Shown here piece after piece: positions 9,193 through 16,352 of a DNA stretch of 64,000 nucleotides. Where the stretch lies: IMG/VR virus record IMGVR_UViG_3300019776_000919, positions 1-64,000 of that record; one strand, written 5' to 3'. A program made the translations under genes and the position numbers. Position 1 is the first letter of the stretch. Each line of letters starts with the position of its first letter. Under the pieces are notes generated by a model, which saw only the letters and a program-made list of their open reading frames with translations, searched no databases and was not told the origin of the DNA. The stretch comes from a virus.

Positions 9193-10083
9193 ATGATCGG
9201 TTATACCCTAAAACACGTACTTGAGCTGGTTCCAGAAGCTCTGCCTTTAGTTAAACAAGCTTCAGTCGACGCGGAATATCCAATCTCGTCAAAAGACAAT
9301 TGCTTAGCTTCCGCCTTAGCTATTAACTATAAGAAGAATTTCACAGGCGAAACTGTAGATTATGATGTTCTTCAAAAAGTAGCTAATGCAGTAGATTTAT
9401 ATAATTTAGAGGATACTGTTTCTACTCTGACTAATAAAATGATCTCTCGCAATTCTGCAAAGATTGTCAAACAAGCGAGTTTAGCAAATGAACCATCTTT
9501 TCTATTGAAGCAAGCTAACTGGATCGGTGATCTGGCAGGTATGACTAATGTCAGAGAAATGTCTGAGGCTGCAGAGGAACTGTTCGAAAAGGCTGCGAGT
9601 TTAAACGAAGCCGTAGATCCTAGAGTAGAGATGTATTCCGGTAGAGGTGTACTGGTCAAAGAAGCGGTCTTAGCTTCCCTTGAAGCTAGATTTTCGGCGG
9701 TAAAAGATAGCACTTTTGTAAAAATCGCCTCTGCTGTTGGGCAAGAACCTGATTTAATTTCTAATCCTAGAACAGTGAAATCTTTATGTTCAGTAATCAA
9801 CAAACTTGATGAAAAACATCAATTATTTTCAGTCGGATATAATTTTGTAAAAGAAGCTATGATCACAAAAAAGGCTAGCTTTACAAAATGTCAAGTCAAA
9901 GTTTCAGGTAAAGAATATCCTTTAGAGAAGATTCTAAGTCTTCCGTCCAACCAACTAGATGGGTATTTGGGCGAAGGTTTCACTAAAGAATTGAATAGTG
10001 ACCCTAATTCTGCGAAATATCTGATAGAATCCTTGCCTGCTGATAGTCAGCAAATATTGGCAACTATTCTGAAAAACGTTTAA
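9193..10083 (+). CDS. Unknown, mainly helical virion-type protein
   Basis: A 296-residue, mostly alpha-helical protein with repeated Lys-(Glu/Gln)-Ala segments (KQAS, KEA and KKAS) spread through its length. No enzyme signature is visible. Its stop overlaps the next start in a TAATG arrangement, which indicates coupled translation. Position among late-strand genes suggests a structural or internal protein. The family is not recognised. Confidence 0.5.
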   Translation: MIGYTLKHVLELVPEALPLVKQASVDAEYPISSKDNCLASALAINYKKNFTGETVDYDVLQKVANAVDLYNLEDTVSTLTNKMISRNSAKIVKQASLANEPSFLLKQANWIGDLAGMTNVREMSEAAEELFEKAASLNEAVDPRVEMYSGRGVLVKEAVLASLEARFSAVKDSTFVKIASAVGQEPDLISNPRTVKSLCSVINKLDEKHQLFSVGYNFVKEAMITKKASFTKCQVKVSGKEYPLEKILSLPSNQLDGYLGEGFTKELNSDPNSAKYLIESLPADSQQILATILKNV

Positions 10084-10610
10084 TGATAAACAAAGATATT
10101 AAAATTTCACATTTGATATTCTTGCTAAATACTAAATTTGGCGAAGAGTGGAAAGAATGGGAACCTGAGACTATAATGTCTGAAATAGGTTTTCCTGATT
10201 ATTTAGTCATGGAAAAAATCTATGTTCTTCAGACACTGAGTAAAGGTCTCAATGAGGCAATATCTATTCCCGAATTTTTTTGTTGGCTTTGTTCAATTGT
10301 AAACAACGACTACGCCGAATTTGAAACTCTAGAAATGCCTAATTGCTTAGAAATGGCTTGGGCTATCATAGAAGTGAAAAGGGTTGCTCAGCTGTTAAAC
10401 GTCGAGTTTAAACCCACCGAAGAGTTCTGCGACATAACAGGTTATCTTCTTAAAGAAGAGGGATTCTCAAAAACAACTTATCCATTCGAGTTTCTTTCTG
10501 AAAAATACTTTACCCCAGGTCAAACTGAAGAAGATGTAGCTTTAAAAAACAAAGGTATTCAAGCATATATTGCATTCATGGATAAGTCATTACCAACAGT
10601 AGAAACTTAA
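10083..10610 (+). CDS. Unknown protein
   Basis: A 175-residue acidic, helical protein, coupled to the gene before it (TAATG). It contains the pattern E-E-W-K-E-W-E-P-E-T near the N-terminus. No membrane segments or catalytic motifs are visible. It may work with the preceding helical protein, since the two genes are translationally coupled. Confidence 0.5.
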   Translation: MINKDIKISHLIFLLNTKFGEEWKEWEPETIMSEIGFPDYLVMEKIYVLQTLSKGLNEAISIPEFFCWLCSIVNNDYAEFETLEMPNCLEMAWAIIEVKRVAQLLNVEFKPTEEFCDITGYLLKEEGFSKTTYPFEFLSEKYFTPGQTEEDVALKNKGIQAYIAFMDKSLPTVET

Positions 10611-10611
10611 T

Positions 10612-11019
10612 ATGTCAACCTTACAAGCTACAATAAATACCGCTATTTCTTTTGCAATAGCCGGTCCTGACAATACTACTCCACTTACAGATAGTGGCAT
10701 CTATTTAGATGGTAATGTATCCTCAGAGACCATGACGGCTACTAGAATAGGCTCGACCTTAATGTGGAAATTGTCTTTTAGTCCAGCCTCCACCGGTACA
10801 TACACTATCTACGCTTTTGGCAAAGTGCAAGTCTATTTACAGGTCACCGCTCGCTCTGTTCAAAGTCTTCTTACTAACATTGAAGATGAAGCTTTAGGCA
10901 GTTGGTCATGGAATAAGACTACGGGAGTGCTTACTATGCTTCGTCAAAACGGTACTACGTTATCCACATATTCCGTGACAGATACATTAGCTTCTGCCAC
11001 TAGAGAAAAGCTCTCTTAA
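10612..11019 (+). CDS. Small beta-rich virion-type protein
   Basis: A 135-residue protein with the Ser/Thr/Gly-rich, short-strand character of phage tail or decoration proteins, ending in a polar helix. It starts 1 bp after the previous gene and is the last gene before the terminator at 11025-11053, where the convergent conjugation cassette begins. Confidence 0.5.
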   Translation: MSTLQATINTAISFAIAGPDNTTPLTDSGIYLDGNVSSETMTATRIGSTLMWKLSFSPASTGTYTIYAFGKVQVYLQVTARSVQSLLTNIEDEALGSWSWNKTTGVLTMLRQNGTTLSTYSVTDTLASATREKLS

Positions 11020-11024
11020 ATAAT

Positions 11025-11053
11025 CTAAAAAAGAGGGTTAACCTCTTTTTTTC
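11025..11053. terminator. Bidirectional terminator
   Basis: The hairpin AAAGAGG-GTTAA-CCTCTTT is flanked by an A-run on the left and T7 on the right. It separates a plus-strand gene ending at 11019 from a minus-strand gene ending at 11066, so it can end both transcripts. Confidence 0.8.
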
Positions 11054-11065
11054 TTCTTGTTAAGA

Positions 11066-12277
11066 TTATTCCGTCATAGGTTGTAACGGAGGTATTCCTT
11101 CAGGAAGTGGTGGGACAGGGATGGGGTTTAAAGTTACCCCTTCACTCTCTGGTGTTGATGCATCGGCAGTAGACGTAGCTACCTTTTTCTTCGGTTTTTT
11201 CACCGGAGTTAAAGGAGGTACTTCTTTAGACACTTGAACTTCTGGTACCGCTTCTTCTTTTGGAGGTCGAGGAATAGATTCAAAGTCCCCGGAAATAGTA
11301 ACCCTAAGGTTAGCTGCGGCGTAATCTACTAAAGTACTTTCTACGGGTTTCCAAAGAGTTTTGAATTCTTTAGTGTCACAGCCGTATAAAAACTCCCCAA
11401 CGTCTGATTCCGTTTTGCTGTGGTTTGTAGCACAACGCCGAATCCATTGCCGAGGCGTATTCCACTCTGTTACAATTGAGCCGTCTAAAGCATATCTAAT
11501 CCCGTCGTACGCCATAGGTTTCAAATACAAAAAGTTTTGAACTGTCGAGCATATCAACGCAGCCATCATATTGTTAATGGCTAACGATTGGGGTAGATCT
11601 ACGCAAGATAACTCAGACGCACTGCCACCTAGATCATTGTAGTAAGCCAGGTCAATCGGAATATAGTCTACATCTTCTGGGGCGGACAAGGCTTTCGGTA
11701 CATAATCTACCTTCCGTTGATTAAACGTAGTAGGTACAGAATTAGTGGTAAAAAATTTGATTTGACCGAAAGCATCCTCGTTACCAGCATCAATTACAAA
11801 TATATTCCTGGCACCGGTACTTGCCGTACGGTACAAGGACTGAGGACCTCTATATAAGAGGTTTCTCAAAATAGTTCGTCTAGCATCAGCAGAGTCAACT
11901 GCCAAAATAACTATTGAATTATTAAAGCTCGGTAATTGATCTGCTCCGATAAAAGTTATATTACCGGATAGAGTTATAAATTCAGTACAAGCAAAAATAG
12001 GGACGCCAAACGCATTGGCGTATCTGTTTGCTAATACTGCCGCTTTATTTTTTCCAACATCCTTTGCGACAAAATGTTGTCGCATCAAATTCTTCTCTTC
12101 TACTATGTCCCCGTCTATAACATAGATTGGTAGATTTGCAATCCAAGCTTGAGGGTTAAATTTAGTAGTACATGTTCTAACTAATTGAGATAGACCAGGC
12201 ATAAGCCTAGATCCGGTTCCACCAGCTCCGATTAGGATGATTGAACTGGGAACAAAATGAGGTTTATAATTGTACAT
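11066..12277 (-). CDS. E1-like / ThiF-family adenylating enzyme (PRTRC ThiF type)
   Basis: The first ~260 residues form a ThiF/MoeB/E1-type Rossmann domain. It has a GAGGTGS nucleotide loop at ~17-23, the YVIDGD strand, the N-L-x-R-Q block with Asn, Arg and Gln, and a downstream Lys (GKNKA). The ILAVDSADARR strand follows. Such enzymes adenylate the C-terminus of a ubiquitin-like protein. The C-terminal ~70 residues are a Pro/Lys/Glu-rich disordered tail. It is the last gene of a cassette that also holds a ubiquitin-like protein, an E2-like protein and a JAB peptidase, in the order seen in plasmid PRTRC clusters. It has its own upstream promoter (12315). A catalytic cysteine could not be assigned with confidence. 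Confidence 0.85.
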   Translation of the reverse strand: MYNYKPHFVPSSIILIGAGGTGSRLMPGLSQLVRTCTTKFNPQAWIANLPIYVIDGDIVEEKNLMRQHFVAKDVGKNKAAVLANRYANAFGVPIFACTEFITLSGNITFIGADQLPSFNNSIVILAVDSADARRTILRNLLYRGPQSLYRTASTGARNIFVIDAGNEDAFGQIKFFTTNSVPTTFNQRKVDYVPKALSAPEDVDYIPIDLAYYNDLGGSASELSCVDLPQSLAINNMMAALICSTVQNFLYLKPMAYDGIRYALDGSIVTEWNTPRQWIRRCATNHSKTESDVGEFLYGCDTKEFKTLWKPVESTLVDYAAANLRVTISGDFESIPRPPKEEAVPEVQVSKEVPPLTPVKKPKKKVATSTADASTPESEGVTLNPIPVPPLPEGIPPLQPMTE

Positions 12278-12314
12278 AAGTATGTAAGGGTATAAGTAAA
12301 AGTATTACCTTCTA

Positions 12315-12323
12315 CTTATACCA
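12315..12323 (-). promoter_or_regulatory. Early-type promoter upstream of the E1 gene
   Basis: TGGTATAAG on the minus strand, with TTGTAA 16 bp upstream of TATAAG. It lies between the JAB and E1 genes, giving the E1 gene a promoter separate from the rest of the cassette. Confidence 0.6.
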
Positions 12324-12336
12324 GTTTTTTGTTTAT

Positions 12337-13902
12337 TTACAAACCATTAGCCGCCAAATCATCTTTTGCTTTTTCCGGCAAAAGTTCAGCAAGCCGACGA
12401 AAAATATTGAGTCTATCACTCTCCCGAATAACTTCAAACATTCCGCTGATACTGCGCTCCAGCAAAACGGGGGAAGATGCTAACGTAGGAGTAGCTAAAT
12501 CAACGGCCATGTATGCTCTTGCTGCATCTACTCCGTGATTTATAGCAATCGAATCAAATTCACCCATCTCAGGGCCATTTTCTCCTACGAGTTCAGCTGC
12601 TGCCATATTGCGATCTATTTCCCGGAAATACTCGTCAGCTTGTTGACTCAAACTATCGTCTGATGCATCTTCTTGACTGAAAGAAGTCTCGATGATTCTG
12701 CGAGCGTTTTGCTTAATGGTTTCAGTTTCCGGATCCCCTGCCATGTTAGCAAAAAGTTCGTTATAGTCTTCTTCCGTCAATGCACCGTTTCCGATTTCCA
12801 CCAATTGAGACCCGTCTCCTCGAAATCGGCTCCCCGGCGGGACTCCTTCAGTATCTTGTGCCTTTGATGACGCGGACGTTTGAGTAGTTTGGCCCTGTTG
12901 GTGACGGCTTGTTTTCTGTTGCTTTTTCATCTCCGACGCTTGGCGTCGAAGTTCCCGCTTGATAGATTTTTTTGACACTGCACCCCCTTGGGCAGAAGTG
13001 TTTGTTTGAGTTGAAGTAGATTCTTCGTTAGAAGTGCCGGTCTGTTGTACCCCATGAATAGGTCCCGACATTCCATACCCAAAGCCAAAACTTGTTTGAG
13101 CGGGAGGGTTATTGTTAACTTGTCTAACGGGAAAATAAGTACGAGATTGGTTACTCTGCCAATTCCCATAATTACCGCCAGGGTAAGACACTGCTGCCGG
13201 AGTGTTGACGTTTACCTTGTCCAACCAAGTAGAAGGGATTTCTTTAGGAAGTTCTTTTTGTTCAAACAAGTCTGTCATTTGAACATCCATTCGACTGCCG
13301 TGGTAGGTAAAGCGGAATTTCATACTACGTTCCGGCTTATCGTTATGTCCGATAACTCCACTATACCGAATGCAATTTGTGTCGTCCCGATCATCAGTGC
13401 CGCTAAAGAATGCATTGAAGTCGGCATGTGAATGGATATCCACAACAATGGTAGATTCAGGAGGCAAAGACGACCAGTCATATGTTGCGCTGGCGTGACC
13501 TACAGTTTGGTTTGGAACGTGAAGGTGGTAACCTTCTTTCTCATTCCAAAGAATCCAAATCATTGCTTCGAGCGCTTTACCCTTCTTCACAATAACTTGG
13601 CGGAAGAATTCTTTAACTTCATTCAGCAAATCCATCGGGATTTTCCCGTCTGGTAGAAAATTAATCCCGGGAGTAACCTTAGGCAACGTAGCCCCAGGGA
13701 TTTCCTTAACCGGTAGACAAATATACCGAGCTTTGCCGCCAGCGCCAGGGCGCAAAATGTGATATTTAACCGGACCAGTTTCACTCATCATAAAGATTTG
13801 ACTGTAACCCTGCTGAATAGCTTGCTCTAGGGGGGTTATTCCATCAACAGTCTCATCTCCAAGTTCGATAATGCAGGAGATATAGGGTGCTAAGATTTTC
13901 AT
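12337..13902 (-). CDS. JAB/JAMM-domain peptidase (PRTRC protein A-like) with long C-terminal extension
   Basis: The catalytic metal-binding motif is complete: HSH followed by seven residues, Ser, two residues, Asp (within VVDIHSHADF...FFSGTDD, residues ~155-175), preceded by an N-terminal strand-rich region with a candidate catalytic Glu. JAB peptidases of this kind remove or process ubiquitin-like proteins. At 521 residues it is far longer than I expect for plasmid PRTRC protein A. The extra ~290 residues are Gln/Ser/Pro-rich and largely disordered (residues ~235-350), followed by an acidic helical tail. It follows the E2-like gene by 21 bp. What the extension does is unknown. Confidence 0.85.
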   Translation of the reverse strand: MKILAPYISCIIELGDETVDGITPLEQAIQQGYSQIFMMSETGPVKYHILRPGAGGKARYICLPVKEIPGATLPKVTPGINFLPDGKIPMDLLNEVKEFFRQVIVKKGKALEAMIWILWNEKEGYHLHVPNQTVGHASATYDWSSLPPESTIVVDIHSHADFNAFFSGTDDRDDTNCIRYSGVIGHNDKPERSMKFRFTYHGSRMDVQMTDLFEQKELPKEIPSTWLDKVNVNTPAAVSYPGGNYGNWQSNQSRTYFPVRQVNNNPPAQTSFGFGYGMSGPIHGVQQTGTSNEESTSTQTNTSAQGGAVSKKSIKRELRRQASEMKKQQKTSRHQQGQTTQTSASSKAQDTEGVPPGSRFRGDGSQLVEIGNGALTEEDYNELFANMAGDPETETIKQNARRIIETSFSQEDASDDSLSQQADEYFREIDRNMAAAELVGENGPEMGEFDSIAINHGVDAARAYMAVDLATPTLASSPVLLERSISGMFEVIRESDRLNIFRRLAELLPEKAKDDLAANGL

Positions 13903-13923
13903 GGTAGTTTCTACGCTTATAAA

Positions 13924-14703
13924 TTAATAAATTCGAAGTTCTTCGTAAGGAAAAGTGCCACCTTGATCGGCTAACTTTTTAAGGTGAGAATACCACTTAG
14001 AGTATTCCTCGTTTCGGAATTTAGGTTTTAACGCTGTTAAACCCAAGTCGTTATTAAAAGGAGCATCAAACAGTAATTGGTAGTAGGAGTGCAAACCTCT
14101 TAAATCTGGAAGTTTGTATGAACTGATTTTTGTATTGGATCCGTAACAAAGTTTTCCAGATTCATATACGTTAGTAAACGGTAAGATCGATACTCCATTC
14201 TCAGCGGTTATAAACGTACGAGGAATCTCTTGTAGAGAGTCCCTAGTTGCATAGTAACGCGTGTCATTGACTAAATATTCAGTCGGCCCGCTTTTTACCA
14301 ATGATTGAGAAATGATTACGTTCGGAAAAACAACATTGAACGGGCTATTGCTTAGATATTTAATCGGTTTAATACCGCCCGGATAATAGCAACAAACTCG
14401 AATTCCGTTTTTCGATTTTTCAAAATAAAAAGCGCCATTCGGCAACCATATTTCTTGTTTTTGAGATTCCCCAGTATCAGAAGCTTCCACGTTTGCATTC
14501 AGAAGCCCGATAAATTCAGGGTAACTAACAACTTTGTAAAGGCCAGGTGTTAGCTCTAGGCGGACACTATTCTGAAGCATTTCTACTTTGATAGCCTCCA
14601 CAGTAATTGTTTTTACGGGTTCCTGTTTAACTTCAGGGGGTTTTTCTGCGGCTGCGTCTTGTTCAACTACCGCCGTGGTATCTAATACAAAATCTGAACT
14701 CAT
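13924..14703 (-). CDS. E2-like protein (PRTRC protein B-like)
   Basis: A 259-residue protein. The central to C-terminal part (residues ~95-215) matches the E2-like fold of the PRTRC protein B family. It has a tryptophan/YPGG strand, a D-T-R-Y-Y-A block, and a diagnostic L-P-F-x-N-V-Y-E-S-G-K-L-C-Y-G-S segment whose Cys is the likely thioester-forming residue. The first ~35 residues are disordered and acidic. Its start overlaps the stop of the gene before it by 4 bp. Role inferred: accepts the ubiquitin-like protein from the E1 and passes it to a target. Confidence 0.75.
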   Translation of the reverse strand: MSSDFVLDTTAVVEQDAAAEKPPEVKQEPVKTITVEAIKVEMLQNSVRLELTPGLYKVVSYPEFIGLLNANVEASDTGESQKQEIWLPNGAFYFEKSKNGIRVCCYYPGGIKPIKYLSNSPFNVVFPNVIISQSLVKSGPTEYLVNDTRYYATRDSLQEIPRTFITAENGVSILPFTNVYESGKLCYGSNTKISSYKLPDLRGLHSYYQLLFDAPFNNDLGLTALKPKFRNEEYSKWYSHLKKLADQGGTFPYEELRIY

Positions 14704-15086
14704 AGGAAATCATCTAAGTCCGGTATTGAATACAAAGTAGGGATCTTTTTTGCCATAAAATTTAAACCTTGTATGGCTTTAGTCTTATCCGTGTAATTTT
14801 TATAGACGTGCCTGAGCATTGTATCTGCTATCAATCTCAGGTCTTCACTCACCCCTAAAGCTATTAAATCTTGCGGTGGCTTTACTTCTGATTGAAAACT
14901 TTTAAAGTCTTTTCTATAAATATAGGGATCAGGACCTATTGATTTAAGACTAGGGAGAATCCGGTCTCCAATAGTGTCTTTTGCACCAATAGGGCTAGAC
15001 AGTATCTTAATAGTTTCCCGGATCTCACCGAGGTCATCGGCCTTTTTTACATTAAAAGCTTGGGATACTAAGTTTGATAGGTTCAT
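14700..15086 (-). CDS. Unknown protein of the conjugation cassette
   Basis: A 128-residue, mainly helical, basic protein with no recognised domain. It overlaps the upstream gene by 35 bp and the E2-like gene by 4 bp, so the three are translationally coupled. In plasmid PRTRC clusters other genes occupy this slot. I do not know whether this is a diverged counterpart or a phage-specific substrate or adaptor. Confidence 0.55.
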   Translation of the reverse strand: MNLSNLVSQAFNVKKADDLGEIRETIKILSSPIGAKDTIGDRILPSLKSIGPDPYIYRKDFKSFQSEVKPPQDLIALGVSEDLRLIADTMLRHVYKNYTDKTKAIQGLNFMAKKIPTLYSIPDLDDFL

Positions 15087-15927
15087 TGGCGACCAATCTC
15101 GTAATTGTTTTCAATATTGTTGGGAGCTTCGGTAAGTAATATAGAGGATGCACTGGTTGATCTTTACTAGACTGCAAATACTCCTGTAACAGGGTATTAA
15201 CCAATTTAATGCTTTCTTCAGGATTGGATTTAATAGGGTCCATTTTAATTCTAAATTTATCCATAAGGTAACCGTATTTCCTATCCGTAATCCCGTTGAA
15301 ATTTCTGAAATCCCTCATGTTAAGGCAATCAGCAGTATCTGGGAAACTTGCGTATGTTTTATCTACCCGATTATTAGCCGGGATTATTTTTTCGCAATAA
15401 GTTGCTCTTTTGCTGAAAGTATGTATGACCCATGAGACCTCGAATATCTTCATTTCAGGTAGCAGTTTGCCATGGGCCAAATCTTCCATTAAGGTTCCAG
15501 CTCCTTTTTGATAAGGCGTTGGATTTAAAATCGATACTGAATTTTTTACACCCATTAAATTGGTAACGCAAAACTTCTGTATGAGCCGAACGTATCGCTC
15601 TAATACTTTAGTCTTTCTCGCTGCGCCAAGTTCAGTATCTACAAATCTAAATGTCATTACTAAGGATAAAGGATCCTCTGTAACCATTAATTGGAAAAGA
15701 TGATTGTCATAGCTCAGAGCTTCGGAAACCATCTGGGCTCGAATCCCATCCCGAATGTGCCGCCCTGAAATATTGTGTTGGCCGGTTAGGGCCCGCATAT
15801 AAGGAATCTTCTCCGCTAAAAGATCAGTGGACATCTGATCTAAAAGTGTTTTTATTACAGAGTCTGCAGCAACGTCTGTAATTTGAGAATCTTTAGGTAT
15901 TTTTATTTGAGTAACGATGCCTGCCAT
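15052..15927 (-). CDS. Putative PRTRC protein F-like protein
   Basis: A 291-residue protein without an obvious enzymatic motif; mixed helix and strand, with a YPELT-free, Lys/Arg-rich middle. The identification rests on position: in plasmid PRTRC clusters protein F follows the ubiquitin-like protein C and precedes the B, A and ThiF genes, as here. It starts after the terminator that follows the ubiquitin-like gene, so it depends on readthrough or on an unrecognised promoter. Sequence similarity could not be judged by eye. Confidence 0.45.
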   Translation of the reverse strand: MAGIVTQIKIPKDSQITDVAADSVIKTLLDQMSTDLLAEKIPYMRALTGQHNISGRHIRDGIRAQMVSEALSYDNHLFQLMVTEDPLSLVMTFRFVDTELGAARKTKVLERYVRLIQKFCVTNLMGVKNSVSILNPTPYQKGAGTLMEDLAHGKLLPEMKIFEVSWVIHTFSKRATYCEKIIPANNRVDKTYASFPDTADCLNMRDFRNFNGITDRKYGYLMDKFRIKMDPIKSNPEESIKLVNTLLQEYLQSSKDQPVHPLYYLPKLPTILKTITRLVANEPIKLSIPSF

Positions 15928-15953
15928 ATACCCTCAGTTGTAAATTGAAGGAC

Positions 15954-15979
15954 TAAAAAAAGCAGGCATCTTGCCCGCT
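15954..15979 (-). terminator. Terminator between the ubiquitin-like gene and the rest of the cassette
   Basis: On the minus strand GCGGGCA-AGA-TGCCTGC (one G-T pair) is followed by T7. It sits directly downstream of the ubiquitin-like gene. Partial termination here would make that protein more abundant than its enzymes. A second small hairpin (TAGCC/GGCTA) lies at ~15985-15999. Confidence 0.8.
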
Positions 15980-16002
15980 TATCCTAGCCTAAAAGGCTAA
16001 AA

Positions 16003-16212
16003 TTAACCCTTATTTCCCGTGCGGGGGGCAAAGGTAACTTCTCGAACATCACCCTCCGGGGTGGTGTTGACAACCGTGGTAGCAGTCATGTTATTGATGC
16101 CAGGGATCTGGGCACCGTACATACTTTGAATGCGAGCTGCGTCAAAGTCACCGGGGATGTTGTACAGAGCGTCGATGCTGGGGACACGGATAATAGTCTT
16201 AATAACGGCCAT
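16003..16212 (-). CDS. Ubiquitin-like protein (PRTRC protein C-like)
   Basis: A 69-residue protein whose length and layout match PRTRC protein C, a beta-grasp ubiquitin-like protein. A strand of the I-I-R-V type comes first, then a DFDAARIQSMYG helix, a P-G-I-N-N-M-T-A turn, two strands, and a C-terminus R-T-G-N-K-G. It is the first gene of the cassette, directly behind an early-type promoter and followed by its own terminator. The C-terminus ends in Lys-Gly, not Gly-Gly, so either the single terminal Gly is activated or the tail is trimmed. A weak AAGAGA sequence precedes the start. Confidence 0.72.
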   Translation of the reverse strand: MAVIKTIIRVPSIDALYNIPGDFDAARIQSMYGAQIPGINNMTATTVVNTTPEGDVREVTFAPRTGNKG

Positions 16213-16292
16213 AATGTTCTCTTGTTTCTAGAAAAAAAGGAAAGGGTAAAAAAGGAAAGTCAAAGATAAGAGAAACTCATCTTCGTACTTTT

Positions 16293-16321
16293 CTTATACC
16301 AGGTATTGCCAAATTATTGAA
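16293..16321 (-). promoter_or_regulatory. Early-type promoter for the ubiquitin-like cassette
   Basis: On the minus strand TTCAAT (16321-16316), 17-bp spacer, TATAAG in the extended form TGGTATAAG (16301-16293), followed by AAAAGTAC. A hairpin with AAGAT/ATCTT stem starts a few bases downstream, at the expected 5' end of the transcript. Confidence 0.75.
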
Positions 16322-16330
16322 AATTTATTA

Positions 16331-16340
16331 GGTTATAATA
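16331..16340 (+). promoter_or_regulatory. Putative late promoter box upstream of terminase
   Basis: GGTTATAATA lies 13 bp before the terminase start. Nearly the same box precedes the tail chaperone gene (17951) and the J-like baseplate gene (31206). No standard -35 is visible, which fits a phage-specific sigma factor, but the box is short and this is tentative. Confidence 0.4.
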
Positions 16341-16352
16341 CTAGATATATCT

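Noticed and set aside
12329-13656. Plus-strand frames opposite the JAB gene
   Set aside because: They lack any domain, and the minus-strand frame has a complete JAMM motif.
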